Shown here in pieces: positions 18,427 through 27,897 of a DNA stretch of 64,000 nucleotides. This DNA comes from Planctomycetota bacterium (lineage in GTDB: Bacteria; Planctomycetota; UBA1135; GCA-002686595), in contig JADHOC010000013.1 in NCBI GenBank assembly GCA_016779205.1, positions 1 to 64,000 on the forward strand. The letters are read 5' to 3'. How positions within the stretch are numbered: the stretch's first letter is position 1; each line of letters begins with the position of its first letter. The notes under the pieces were generated by a model. The model searched no databases. It saw only the letters and a program-made list of their open reading frames with translations, and had not been told where the DNA came from. Position numbers and translations under genes: made by a program.

Positions 18427-19947
18427 TCAGGCGCCGCGCCGCTCGCGCTCCTCGGTCTTCCCGTGCCCCTCGGGCTCACTCGCGCTGGCGCGAGGCAGGG
18501 GGCCCGAGGGAGCCCCTGCGTCCCAGCGCAGCTCCAGGCCACCGGGTCGCTCCATCACGACCCGCAGGACGCGGCGGTCGCTGGCCTCACTGACGCGGAA
18601 CGTGACGCCTTCGGAGGTGAAGGACTCACCGGCGGAGGGGAAGCGCCCGATCTCGGAGAGCACGAACCCACCCAGGGTCTCGTAGTCCGACTCCTCGGGG
18701 ATCTCGAGGTCGAGGGCCTCGTTGACCTCGGAGACGTGGAGGCTGGCGTCGGCTTCGACCGCGCCGCTCTCCATGGCCCGGAAGGCCGTGTGCTCCTCCT
18801 CGTACTCGTCGCTGACGTGCCCGACGATCTCGGCCACGACGTCCGCGAGGGTGACGAGGCCGGCCGTCCCGCCGTACTCGTCCACCACGATCGCCATCTT
18901 CTGGCGGTCGGCCCGGAACTGGTTGAGCAGGTCCGGGACCCGCACGGTCTCGGGGACCAGCAGGGGAGGCCGCATGATGTCACGGATGCGGGTCGTCTCG
19001 AGGCGCCCCTCGGCCACGGCCTTGGCGGCCTCGAGGGCGGTGAGCGTTCCGATGATGGTGTCGATGGTCCCCTCGTAGACGGGGATCCTGGAGAAGCTCG
19101 CGGTGGCGAAGACGGCGACCGCGTCCGAGAGGGCGGCGTCCTCTTCGATGGCGAAGATCTCGGTCCGCGGGGTCATGACCTCCGCCGCGTCCACCTCGCC
19201 GAACTCGATGGCGTTCGCGATGAGCTCCCGCGTCTCCTCGGCCAGGTCTCCGTCGAACTCGGCGCTCTCCACCATGGCGCGGAATCCCTCCACCATGCGG
19301 CGCGTCCCCTCGTCGGCCTCGGGGGACCGCATTCCGCGCAGGATGGCGCGGCGGATGATGCGCAGGAGGCCCACCAGCGGGAGGAGGGGCAGAGAGAGGC
19401 GGGCCAGGGTGGGGAGTGCCACCCGGAGCAGCGCATCTCCGCGGGAGTTCACCAGCGCCGCGGGCAGGGTCTGGGTGGTGAGGTGGAGCAGCGGGGCGCC
19501 CAGGGCCAGGGTGAGGATGGCGGACTGGGTGCCCGTGAGGTCCGAGGACGAGTCCAGCAGGTGGAGCAGCACCAGCGTGGCGGCGACCCGGCAGAGCTGC
19601 GCAGCGAGGCTCGCGGAGGCGCTCAGCGACTCCCTTCGTTCCAGGTAGCCCGCCAGGGGATCGGGCGCGGAGTCTTCCTCGTCGGAGGGCGCGGAGTGGG
19701 GGACGGCCCGCTCGATGGCCTGGGCCAGCATCGCGAGGAGGCCCGCGGTGACCAGAAGCGCGACGAGCGCGAGTCCGCCTGCAAACGGGGCGTCGAGGCC
19801 GGGCCACCCGGCGCTGGCGGAAGCGCCCGACGTAGAGCCGGGGACGGCGATGCCGGGCTCCCCGGCTGGGGGAGGCTCGAGGTCGGCCTCTGGTGGAGAG
19901 ATGGGGCTGGGCACGGTGGAAGCGATGGGAGCGGTGGAGCCGATCAT
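18427..19947 (-). CDS. CNNM/CorC-type membrane protein with paired CBS domains
   Basis: 506 residues. A Pro-rich start leads into several hydrophobic segments between about 55 and 205 (a diverged CNNM/DUF21 region). The basolateral hinge EFGEVDAAEVMTPRTEIFAI follows. Two CBS repeats run from about 265 to 385 (SRIPVYEGTIDTIIGTLT, then MAIVVDEYGGTAGLVTLADV), and a CorC/HlyC C-terminal domain (YETLGGFVLSEIGRFPSAGE) extends to ~480. Members take part in magnesium/cobalt efflux or haemolysin-like functions. It is the first gene of the minus-strand cluster; its promoter should lie in the 230-bp gap shared with the sigma factor gene. Confidence 0.85.
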   Translation of the reverse strand: MIGSTAPIASTVPSPISPPEADLEPPPAGEPGIAVPGSTSGASASAGWPGLDAPFAGGLALVALLVTAGLLAMLAQAIERAVPHSAPSDEEDSAPDPLAGYLERRESLSASASLAAQLCRVAATLVLLHLLDSSSDLTGTQSAILTLALGAPLLHLTTQTLPAALVNSRGDALLRVALPTLARLSLPLLPLVGLLRIIRRAILRGMRSPEADEGTRRMVEGFRAMVESAEFDGDLAEETRELIANAIEFGEVDAAEVMTPRTEIFAIEEDAALSDAVAVFATASFSRIPVYEGTIDTIIGTLTALEAAKAVAEGRLETTRIRDIMRPPLLVPETVRVPDLLNQFRADRQKMAIVVDEYGGTAGLVTLADVVAEIVGHVSDEYEEEHTAFRAMESGAVEADASLHVSEVNEALDLEIPEESDYETLGGFVLSEIGRFPSAGESFTSEGVTFRVSEASDRRVLRVVMERPGGLELRWDAGAPSGPLPRASASEPEGHGKTEERERRGA

Positions 19948-20178
19948 AAGATCCGAAGGAGGAGGGGCGCCAAGATGTGGGCGAGCGGCGTGCCCGCCCT
20001 CAGCGAATGGTGGGGCTCCTCGGGTGGTGTGAGGAGCGAGCGCAGGCGAGCGAGATCGTTACGGATCCGGAACGGCGAGCGCTCTGTTCGCCACGGCCTG
20101 AAGTTGACGGATACGCCGTAAGTCCAATTTGGGAAAGATAATAGGGCGGATCGTGGTCGGTCCACCGGGTGGCGTGGC

Positions 20179-20919
20179 ATGGCGCTCGCCCTGGGCCGTT
20201 CGATGAAGGTCCAAGATGCTACCGCGCCGCCCGCTCGCGCCCGCGCCGACGGTCGGGCGGAAACGGCGCTGATGGTCGAGTTCCAGGCCCGCCGGGACCA
20301 CGCGGCGTTCGAGGCGCTCTATCGGGCCGCCGCTCCCAACCTCCTGGCCTGGATCCAGCGTTTGCACGCCCAGCGACGGGACGCCGGAGACCCCCGGGAG
20401 ACTCTCCAGGACACCTTCCTCAACGTCTATCGCTACGCGAGCTCGTTCAAGCCGGCCGCACCGGGCGGCTTCCGCGCCTGGGCGAGGACCATCGCCGGGA
20501 ACGCCCTGCGTCGCACCCGCAAGGTCAACGCAGGGCGGACGGCCCTCCTGGGCGACCTCGGGGAGGGGGCGCCGGAGCCCGCGGACCGGCGCCTCGAGCC
20601 CTCGGCGGCGGCCTCGCTGGGGGAGCTCTCCAAGTCCGCCCGGTCGGGACTCGCCCTGGTCCTGCTCCATTACGCCACGTGCCTCCGCCAGCTCTCCGAG
20701 CGCGACCAGCTGGCGCTGCAGATGGTCGAGGTGGAAGAGCGCTCGTACGCGGAGGTCGGCGCGGCCCTGGGGACCGAGCGGTCCAACACCAAGATGGTGG
20801 TCTTCCGGGCTCGCAAGCGCCTGCAGGCGCTCGTGAACGCCTCCCTCTCGGGCGCGGCCAAGGGGGGCACGGAGCGGAGGGAGGTCGCCGGACGGTCCAT
20901 GGTCCGGCAGAGCGCCTGA
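20179..20919 (+). CDS. ECF-type RNA polymerase sigma factor
   Basis: A 246-residue protein. Region 2 is visible as ETALMVEFQARRDHAAFEALYR through PRETLQDTFLNVYRYASSF and FRAWARTIAGNALR (residues 30-115). Region 4 is ALQMVEVEERSYAEVGAALGTERSNTKMVVFRARKRLQ (175-215), a helix-turn-helix for the -35 element. The long linker and ~25-residue tail are not conserved. The ATG at 20203 is an alternative start. Planctomycetes carry many such sigma factors; target genes and any anti-sigma partner are not evident here. Confidence 0.85.
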   Translation: MALALGRSMKVQDATAPPARARADGRAETALMVEFQARRDHAAFEALYRAAAPNLLAWIQRLHAQRRDAGDPRETLQDTFLNVYRYASSFKPAAPGGFRAWARTIAGNALRRTRKVNAGRTALLGDLGEGAPEPADRRLEPSAAASLGELSKSARSGLALVLLHYATCLRQLSERDQLALQMVEVEERSYAEVGAALGTERSNTKMVVFRARKRLQALVNASLSGAAKGGTERREVAGRSMVRQSA

Positions 20920-20967
20920 GGGGTCGGTGCCAGCGGCGGTCCCGACCGTGAGTCCCCGCCTTGAACC

Positions 20968-20995
20968 CCGCCAGTGGGGCTCGCTGAACTGGCGG
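20968..20995 (+). terminator. Hairpin downstream of the sigma factor gene
   Basis: A CCGCCAGT/ACTGGCGG perfect 8-bp stem with a 12-base loop, 49 bp after the sigma-factor stop and before hutI. No T-run follows, so termination is only inferred. Confidence 0.35.
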
Positions 20996-21038
20996 TGGGG
21001 GGATCGGTTGCCCCCGGCGGTCCCGTACCCTTGTCCAC

Positions 21039-22304
21039 ATGACCGATCAGCCGAACTCGGAATCGCCCCGGGAGGTCGACCTCCTCGTCACCGGCATCGG
21101 TGAGCTGGCGACCCCTGAAGGCGAGCAGCCGCTCTCGGGGTCAGGCATGGGGCGGTTGAGTGTTCAGCGCGGCGTGGCGGTGGCCTGCGACGCCGGCCGC
21201 TTCGTCGCCATCGGGCCGGAGGCGGAGCTGATCGAGGGCTTCCGCGGGCGGGACACCCTGGATGCTGGGGGCGGGCTGGCGATCCCGGGGCTCGTGGACT
21301 CCCACACTCACCCGGTCTTCCTGGGGACTCGAGAGGGGGAATTCGAGCAGCGCGTCGCCGGTCGTAGCTACGTGGAGATCGCGGCCGCCGGGGGAGGGAT
21401 CCGATCGAGCCTCGAGGGGGTCCGGGCCAGCACGGAGCTGCTGTTGCTCGAGGTCCTGCTGCCGCGCCTCGACCGGTTCCTCCAGCTCGGGACCACGACC
21501 ATCGAGGCGAAGACCGGCTACGGGCTCACCGTGGCTGACGAGCTGAAGGGGCTGGACGTGATCGCCGCCGCGAACCGCTCCCACGCGGTGGAGCTCATCC
21601 CTACCTGCCTCGGTGGGCACGACGTTCCACCCGAGTTCAAGGGGCGGCCTGAGGCGTGGATCGACGTGGTCTGCGCGGAGCTCTGGCCTGCCGCGGCCAG
21701 CAAGGCCGCCTTCGCCGACGTCTTCACCGAGAGCCACGTCTTCGGGCTCGAGGCCTCGCGGCGGCTCATGGAGTCAGCGCGGGAGCAGGGGCTCGGGCTC
21801 CGCATGCACGTGGACCAGCTGACGTCCCTTGGGGGCGCGGAGCTGGCGGCCGAGCTCGGCGCTGCGAGCGCGGACCATCTCGAGCACGTCTCCGAGCACG
21901 GCATCGCCGCCCTCGCGGAGCGCGGCGTCCAGCCGGTGCTTTGCCCCCTGGTCCCGCTCTATCTCGGGGAGGCCCAGGAGGCGCCTGCCCGCAGGATGAT
22001 CGAGGCGGGCTGCGCCCCCGCGCTCTCCACGGACTTCAACCCCGGCTCCTGCTACTGCATGAGCCTCTTCGAGGTCATGAGCTGGGCCGCCCTGCGTTAC
22101 GGGATGAGCGCGGCGGAGGCGCTGACAGGGACGACGCTGAACGCCGCCTGCAGCCTCGGGCTCGGCCACGAACTGGGCTCGGTCGAGGTCGGCAAGCGCG
22201 CGGACCTCGTCCTGACGGACCTCCCGAATCACACACATCTGACCTACGAGCTCGGCCGAAACCCGGTCCGGCGCGTCATCAAGGGTGGGGCCGCCGTGCA
22301 TTGA
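21039..22304 (+). CDS. hutI: Imidazolonepropionase
   Basis: A 421-residue amidohydrolase opening 4-imidazolone-5-propionate to formiminoglutamate in histidine degradation. Key blocks are GLVDSHTHPVFLGTREGEFEQR (metal-binding HxH and substrate Arg), GGGIRSS, TTIEAKTGYGL, the metal His in LGGHDVPPEFKG, LRMHVDQL, SADHLEHVS and LSTDFNPGSC with the catalytic Asp. Length is normal. No hutH, hutU or hutG is visible nearby, so the gene is separated from the rest of its pathway. It has its own 119-bp upstream gap. Confidence 0.95.
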   Translation: MTDQPNSESPREVDLLVTGIGELATPEGEQPLSGSGMGRLSVQRGVAVACDAGRFVAIGPEAELIEGFRGRDTLDAGGGLAIPGLVDSHTHPVFLGTREGEFEQRVAGRSYVEIAAAGGGIRSSLEGVRASTELLLLEVLLPRLDRFLQLGTTTIEAKTGYGLTVADELKGLDVIAAANRSHAVELIPTCLGGHDVPPEFKGRPEAWIDVVCAELWPAAASKAAFADVFTESHVFGLEASRRLMESAREQGLGLRMHVDQLTSLGGAELAAELGAASADHLEHVSEHGIAALAERGVQPVLCPLVPLYLGEAQEAPARRMIEAGCAPALSTDFNPGSCYCMSLFEVMSWAALRYGMSAAEALTGTTLNAACSLGLGHELGSVEVGKRADLVLTDLPNHTHLTYELGRNPVRRVIKGGAAVH

Positions 22305-22389
22305 CGGTATCGGCCGGCGCGGCGCGCATTCCTGATGTCGGGTGCGCCGCGGCTGCTAACCTCCTGCCGCCCTCACTCCTCTCCCACTC

Positions 22390-23718
22390 ATGTCCAGCAA
22401 GAAGCAGCTGATTCAGCCGCGCACCCTGAAGGGGTTCCGCGACTTCCTCCCCGCCGCGATGATCCCCCGCGAGGGGCTCATCGACACGGCCAAGGGCGTC
22501 TATCGCTCCTTCGGCTTCAGCCCCATCGACACGCCCTCTCTGGAGTACACGGAGGTCCTGCTGGGCAAGGGCGGGGCCGAGTCCGACAAGCAGATGTACC
22601 GCTTCACGGACCACGGCGGCCGGGATGTCGGCATGCGCTTCGACCTGACGGTGCCCTTCGCGCGCTTCGCCGCGCAGCACATCGGTACGCTCGGGACGCC
22701 GTTCAAGCGGTACCACGTGGGCCCGGTGTGGCGGGGCGAGAACACCCAGCGGGGCCGATATCGGGAGTTCATCCAGTGTGACTTCGACACGATCGGCACC
22801 ACCAGCGCCGCCAGTGACGTGGAGGCCGCGCTGGTGATCCACGACCTGTTCCGGGCCATCGGCTTCGAGCGATTCACCATCCGGATCAATGACCGCAGGC
22901 TGCTCACAGGGCTCCTCGAGACCTTGGACCTGGTGGAGCAGCAGGCCGCGGTGCTCCGCGTGCTCGACAAGCTCGACAAGGCGGGCGCCGAGGCTGTTGC
23001 GGCGGAGCTGAGGGACGGAGTGGGGCTCGCCGAGCCCCAGGTCCGTGCGGTGCTCGAGTTCGCCCAGTTGAAGGGGGGGCCGGGCGAGCTCCTCGACGCG
23101 ATCGAGCCGCTCGTCTCCGGAGCGGACGCCGGGGTCGCGGGGCACCGTGGGCTCTCGGGGCTCTTCGAGGCGGTCACCGCCGCCGGCGTGGACCCTGCCC
23201 GGATCAAGTTGGATCCCTCCATCGCGCGGGGGCTCGACTACTACACCGGCGCCATCTTCGAGACCTTCCTCGATGACCTGCCTGGGATCGGGAGCTGCTG
23301 TTCCGGTGGGCGCTACGACGACCTCGCGACCCTCTACACCAAGCAGGACCTCCCCGGTGTTGGTGCCTCGCTCGGCGTGGACCGCCTGCTGGCGGCGATG
23401 GAGGAGCTCGGCATGGTCGAGGCGCAGTCAGCCCCCTGCCCGGTCTTCATCCCGATGCTCGAGGACGATCGCCTCGGCGACTACCTCGCGCTCGCGGCGG
23501 AGCTCCGAGGGGCTGGGATCGGGGTCGAGCTCTACCCCGAGCCTCGCAAGCTGGGGGCCCAGCTCAAGTACGCCGACCGCCGCGGGTTCGCCATCGCGGT
23601 CATCGCAGGCAGCCACGAGTTCGACTCGGGGAGCTGCCAGGTGAAGGACCTCCGGGCGAAGCACGGGGTCGAGGTTCCCCGGAACGAGCTGATCGGGCGC
23701 GTGCGCGACGTCCTCTGA
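22390..23718 (+). CDS. hisS: Histidyl-tRNA synthetase
   Basis: A 442-residue class II synthetase. Motif 1 is in the FRDFLPAAMIPREGLIDTAK opening, motif 2 in FKRYHVGPVWRGENTQRGRYREFIQCDFDTIG, the histidine A-box in LDPSIARGLDYYTGAIFE, and motif 3 in GVGASLGVDRLLAAM. The last ~90 residues form the HGTP anticodon-binding domain (PVFIPMLEDDRLGDYLALAAE). It charges tRNA-His with histidine. It stands alone, 85 bp after hutI. Confidence 0.96.
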   Translation: MSSKKQLIQPRTLKGFRDFLPAAMIPREGLIDTAKGVYRSFGFSPIDTPSLEYTEVLLGKGGAESDKQMYRFTDHGGRDVGMRFDLTVPFARFAAQHIGTLGTPFKRYHVGPVWRGENTQRGRYREFIQCDFDTIGTTSAASDVEAALVIHDLFRAIGFERFTIRINDRRLLTGLLETLDLVEQQAAVLRVLDKLDKAGAEAVAAELRDGVGLAEPQVRAVLEFAQLKGGPGELLDAIEPLVSGADAGVAGHRGLSGLFEAVTAAGVDPARIKLDPSIARGLDYYTGAIFETFLDDLPGIGSCCSGGRYDDLATLYTKQDLPGVGASLGVDRLLAAMEELGMVEAQSAPCPVFIPMLEDDRLGDYLALAAELRGAGIGVELYPEPRKLGAQLKYADRRGFAIAVIAGSHEFDSGSCQVKDLRAKHGVEVPRNELIGRVRDVL

Positions 23719-23947
23719 GCGGGCGAAGAGACCTGGGCGCGGGGCCTGGCGGGCGGATCGCGCAGGGCCGTCCAAGGGGGTACCGGTCTCGGTCGTGGAC
23801 ATAGAAAAGGCCCAGGGCGGGGCTCTGGGGGGGGCCTGGGCGGCCTTCTGGCCGTATCCAAAGAGTGGCAGCGCCGACTCAAGGCGCCGGAAGGCAGGGG
23901 TCGATAGTCCCTGACGACGGGCCGACCAGCCCCGTCGAGCCTGCCAA

Positions 23948-24250
23948 ATGAAAGATCCGGACAGAAAGTGCGTGGCCGCGGAAGCGGACCGCCGGGAGCG
24001 TGGGCGAGTCCCCACTGCCGAGCCCGCCACCCTCACTCCGGCCTGTAGCGATACGGCCGTGACCGTGGAGAACACCTCCGAGGGAGGGCTCTTCGCCGTC
24101 CTTGAGGGGACCCTCGAGTTCGAGATCACCCTCGAGGGAGACTCGGAGCCGCGGCTCGTTCAGCTCGTGCGTTCCCAGTCGCTGCCGGGGGGCAAGCTGG
24201 GGATCGGCTTCAAGTTCGTTCGTCCGGAAGATCCTGGAGGGGCGACCTAG
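23948..24250 (+). CDS. Small PilZ-domain protein
   Basis: A 100-residue protein with a compact PilZ-like pattern: DRRERGRVPTAEPATL (the RxxxR c-di-GMP-binding motif, near residues 15-19), VTVENTSEGGLFAVL (the D/N-x-S-x-x-G motif, 39-53), and a C-terminal GGKLGIGFKFVRPE strand pair. PilZ domains bind c-di-GMP and switch partner activity. It lies 27 bp upstream of the histidine kinase gene and is probably co-transcribed, suggesting that c-di-GMP level and the kinase signal converge. The domain is shorter than average. Confidence 0.65.
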   Translation: MKDPDRKCVAAEADRRERGRVPTAEPATLTPACSDTAVTVENTSEGGLFAVLEGTLEFEITLEGDSEPRLVQLVRSQSLPGGKLGIGFKFVRPEDPGGAT

Positions 24251-24277
24251 CTCGACGCCCTGGACCTTCAGCCTGCC

Positions 24278-26152
24278 ATGAAGTCGCTCACCGCCAGCCT
24301 CGCGCTCCAGCTGCTCCTCGGGAGCATGGTCGCGCTTTCCGCTTCGTTTGGAATCCAGGCGTACCGGTTCCACGGGCAGGCCGTTGAGAGCGCGGACGCG
24401 ACCGTTGCGCGGGCGATGGACGACGTCGAGTGGGAGATCGAGAGACACCGCAGGGCGGCGTTGACCAGCGCGCTCCTCGTCGCAAAGACAGGTGGCCCTG
24501 TGGGGCCGAACTCGGCTGGGGCTCGCGCTGCGGGAGCGGGGTCCTTCTCGCCCGAGATCGTCCTCAACTTCGACGGCGCCGACGAGCCCAGTGTCCTCGT
24601 GGGGCCCGATCGCGGACGCCTCGCCGGGATAATCGAGGCGATTCGCGCCGCGTCGGTCGCGGGGATCACCGGGGCCGATGAGCCCAACAGCGCCGTGGTG
24701 GTCGTGGACGGCGAGCCCATGGTGGTCGCCGCCGCCAACCGCGCGGGCGACGCCGGAGGTCGGGTCGTCGTCGCGAGCCCCCTGGAGCTCCGGCTGGTGG
24801 CGAGCCTCTACCCGAACGTAGAGCTGGCCTTCCTCGACCTCGACGGGCCCCTCGAGAGCGTCCCGCACAACGTCCTCGCGCAGCTCGAGGGCAATGGGGA
24901 GCGCACGGTGAACCAAGGGGACGCGCTCGAGGTTCGTGTCCTCGGGGACGGCAAAGAGCGACCCTCCACGATCGCCCTGGCGAGGAGGAAGACCGCCATT
25001 GGCGCCTCGTTCATGGCCGTCCTCCAGCAACAGGTGACGTACCAGGTCCTCGCCGGCGGCTTCGTCGCTCTCCTCGCGGCGCTGTTCCTGGTGCGCTCCG
25101 TGGTGCGGCCGCTGAGGCAACTCCAGGGTCACGTCGCCCAGTTCAGCGCCTCCAGGAATGTCAAGGGGAAGTTCCAATCGGGGAAGGCAGAGGAATTCCG
25201 CCGACTCGACCAGGCGCTGACAGGAATGGTGGACAGGGTCGCAGTCCAGCGCCACGAGATGGTCAAGGACGCCCGCCGCGCGGGGATGTCGGACGTCTCC
25301 ATGGGCGTCGTGCACGCCGCGGGCAACATCCTCAACAGCATCAACGTCTCCACGAAGCTCCTGCTTCGGGACGTCCTCGCGGTTGACCTGAACGATATGC
25401 ACTCCCTGGCTCGAGAGCTCGACGAGCACTCTGACGACCTGGCCTCGTACCTCGAGCAGAACGAGAACGGCAAGTTCCTGAGTCCTTTCATCGTGGCGAT
25501 GGCTGACGCCGTCGGCGACCTGCGTTCCCGATGCGTCGTGGAGCTCGAGTCCTTGGATGAGGGGCTGGGGCAGGCCATCGACCTGATCCGGAGCCAGGAG
25601 AAGTACGCGGTCGGCCCAGCGATGGTGGAGGAGGTCGAGCTCTCCGAGGTCGTGGAGAGGGCGCTCGAAGTCGCGCAGCTCTCCGTGGAGGGTCCTGCTG
25701 GGGTCAAGATCGAGCGTCAGTTCGACGGTGTTCCGCTCCTCCGTACGGACCCGCACCGCCTGACGAGCGCGCTCATCAACATCATCGTCAACGCCCTCGA
25801 GGCGCTGCAGGGCGACGACCTCTCAGAGCGGTGCCTCTCGCTGCGCGTGTACGGGACGCAGGACCGGCGGGTCGTGGTTGAGGTGAGCGACACCGGTTGC
25901 GGGATCGACCCCGGTATGCTGGACCAGATCTTCACCTCGTCCTTCTCGAACAAGGCCGGCCACGCGGGTGAGGGCCTGCACATGGCGGCGAACGTCTGCC
26001 AGGAGCTGGGGATTGCGATCGGCGTCATGAGCGAGGGGCCCGGGACGGGCTCGAGCATCAAGCTGCGGATCCCGACCGCGAAGACCGCCGAGGGGGCCGG
26101 GGATCTCGATGCCGATCAGCGCGCATCGGTGCCGGCCGCCACTCGCCCCTGA
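24278..26152 (+). CDS. Membrane sensor histidine kinase
   Basis: 624 residues. A membrane helix lies at about 10-28, followed by an extracytoplasmic sensor region to ~250. A second helix (GGFVALLAALFLVRSVV) leads into a HAMP-like linker (RPLRQLQGHVAQFS). The phosphoacceptor segment is MSDVSMGVVHAAGNILNS with His346, the VxHxxGNxLNS form used by a distinct group of kinases. The ATPase part has the N box NIIVNALEAL, G1 DTGCGID, the F box FTSSFSNK and the AGEGLHMA G2 loop. No response regulator gene is adjacent. The upstream PilZ gene is the likely partner. Confidence 0.88.
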   Translation: MKSLTASLALQLLLGSMVALSASFGIQAYRFHGQAVESADATVARAMDDVEWEIERHRRAALTSALLVAKTGGPVGPNSAGARAAGAGSFSPEIVLNFDGADEPSVLVGPDRGRLAGIIEAIRAASVAGITGADEPNSAVVVVDGEPMVVAAANRAGDAGGRVVVASPLELRLVASLYPNVELAFLDLDGPLESVPHNVLAQLEGNGERTVNQGDALEVRVLGDGKERPSTIALARRKTAIGASFMAVLQQQVTYQVLAGGFVALLAALFLVRSVVRPLRQLQGHVAQFSASRNVKGKFQSGKAEEFRRLDQALTGMVDRVAVQRHEMVKDARRAGMSDVSMGVVHAAGNILNSINVSTKLLLRDVLAVDLNDMHSLARELDEHSDDLASYLEQNENGKFLSPFIVAMADAVGDLRSRCVVELESLDEGLGQAIDLIRSQEKYAVGPAMVEEVELSEVVERALEVAQLSVEGPAGVKIERQFDGVPLLRTDPHRLTSALINIIVNALEALQGDDLSERCLSLRVYGTQDRRVVVEVSDTGCGIDPGMLDQIFTSSFSNKAGHAGEGLHMAANVCQELGIAIGVMSEGPGTGSSIKLRIPTAKTAEGAGDLDADQRASVPAATRP

Positions 26153-26376
26153 GCCGCGTCGAGCGGGCACGCTGACTCAGATTGAGGCGGTCGGTGCTCC
26201 CCCCCGCGGCCCGGCGCTCCGGCGCGGTCACGGGAGGCTCCCCTTCGACTCCGAGGGGCGGTCGAAGTCGACCGGGGCGACCCGCCCTGTGGGCGAGGAC
26301 TGCAGACCGGTTCGGCGAGAGGAAGGTATCCTTGCGGAGGTCCACTCTGCCCGTCTCCGCATCCCCAGGTCACCCC

Positions 26377-27882
26377 ATGCAATCCCAACGGCCGTCCCTC
26401 CGCAGGCCGCGATCGCGCCGCTCGATTATCGGCGTGCCCAGCAGCCAGTCGGCGTCCTCGGGCAGCAGCACGTCGGCCGGGCCGAGTGCCCCCGCCCCCG
26501 GGGCGACGCAACGCCCTGACCTGGACCTCGTCCTTGCCCACCGCGCCACCCAGGGCTTCACGCGGAAGGTCCTGGGGGAGATTCGTCAGATGGGCCGGTC
26601 GGCATGGCTGGACCGGCAGCTCCATCCACAGTTGATTCCGGACCCGGTGGCCGACGCCTTCGTGGCGGGCTTCCCGAGCGTCTCGATGTCGATCCCGGAT
26701 CTGCACGCGAACTACGCCACATCGGCGCTCGAGCCCTGCGAACACCTGCAGCAGGTCTGCGTCGCGCGTTCCGTCCTGAGCGAGCGCCAGTTGCTGGAGC
26801 GGGTCGTCGAGTTCTGGCACGACCACTTCAACGTCGACCAGCTCGAGACGGTCCGCGGCCGCCTCTTCTTCACGTCCTACGACCGGGACGTCATCCGACA
26901 GCACGCGCTGGGTCGCTTCGAGGACCTGCTTGTCGCGGTGTCGAAGAGCCCGGCGATGTCCGCCTATCTCGACGGGGACGTGAACGTGGTCGGGGCCGCG
27001 AACGAGAACTTCGGACGCGAGGTGATGGAGCTCCACACGCTCGGTGTGGACGGCCCCTATACCGAGGACGACGTGAAGGAGATCAGCCGCTGCTTCACGG
27101 GGTGGCGGTACGGATACTGGTTCGAGGCGAACCCGGGGGACTTCTTCTTCGACGCCGCGGACCACGACTTCGGGCCGAAGACGGTCCTCGGGACACAGCT
27201 CCCCGGAGGTGGGGGAGTCCAGGACGGGCTGGATATGCTCCACATGCTGGCGGTCCACCCCAAGACGCTCGACTACGTCTCGCGCAAGCTCGTCAGCTGG
27301 CTCTCGGGGATGGAGCCGCCGCAGGCCGCCGTGGACCGCGTCATCGCCGTCTGGCAGGCCACCGGCGGTGACCTGCGCGAGGTGGTGCGGGAGGCGCTCT
27401 CGGATGAGACCTTGCTCCTGTGCTCGGCCCCGACGCAGTTCAAGCTCAAGCGGCCCTTCCACTTCGGCATCGGGCTCATGCGGCAGCTCGGGGTCGACAC
27501 CGCGGACGAGTTCCTGGGTGCAGCGAGGATCTTCGAGCTGGTCGGCCATCGCCCGTACGTGTGGGGGACGCCCGACGGCTACCCGGACACCCTCTTGGCG
27601 TGGGGCAGTGACGTGAACGGTCGCTGGGCGTACGCCACGAACCTCCTCAACGGCGGCCTCCCCGGGCTCTCCATCCCGCTGTCGGCCTTGACCGCTCTCC
27701 GCGGCTTCGCACCGAACCATGCCCTGGCCCAACGGCTCGCCATGGAGATGGCGGGCGGGCGAATCCCCCAGGTCGAGGTGGACCGGGTTCAGCAGTACAT
27801 CGACGCCCGTCCCTTCACGGACCAGGTCATGAGGGACGCCGCCGCGTTGCTCGCGGCCAGCCCTGGCTATCAGTTCTATTGA
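26377..27882 (+). CDS. DUF1800 family protein
   Basis: 501 residues from the ATG at 26377; the open frame continues upstream but is not protein-like. Typical DUF1800 landmarks appear in order: HRATQGFTRKVL, MGRSAWLDRQLHP, VVEFWHDHFNVD, AVSKSPAMSAYLDGD, NFGREVMELHTLGVDGPYTE, ISRCFTGWRY, HDFGPKTVLG and LVSWLSGMEPP. The molecular function is unknown; the family is almost always encoded next to a DUF1501 gene, as here (15 bp downstream), and the pair is thought to be exported together. The N-terminus is Ser/Arg-rich without a clear signal. Confidence 0.9.
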   Translation: MQSQRPSLRRPRSRRSIIGVPSSQSASSGSSTSAGPSAPAPGATQRPDLDLVLAHRATQGFTRKVLGEIRQMGRSAWLDRQLHPQLIPDPVADAFVAGFPSVSMSIPDLHANYATSALEPCEHLQQVCVARSVLSERQLLERVVEFWHDHFNVDQLETVRGRLFFTSYDRDVIRQHALGRFEDLLVAVSKSPAMSAYLDGDVNVVGAANENFGREVMELHTLGVDGPYTEDDVKEISRCFTGWRYGYWFEANPGDFFFDAADHDFGPKTVLGTQLPGGGGVQDGLDMLHMLAVHPKTLDYVSRKLVSWLSGMEPPQAAVDRVIAVWQATGGDLREVVREALSDETLLLCSAPTQFKLKRPFHFGIGLMRQLGVDTADEFLGAARIFELVGHRPYVWGTPDGYPDTLLAWGSDVNGRWAYATNLLNGGLPGLSIPLSALTALRGFAPNHALAQRLAMEMAGGRIPQVEVDRVQQYIDARPFTDQVMRDAAALLAASPGYQFY

Positions 27883-27897
27883 TCCGGAGACGACACC

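Noticed and set aside
23809..23841. GCCCAGG...CCTGGGC hairpin after hisS as terminator
   Set aside because: Only a 7-bp stem with an 18-base loop and no T-run; too weak to report as a feature.
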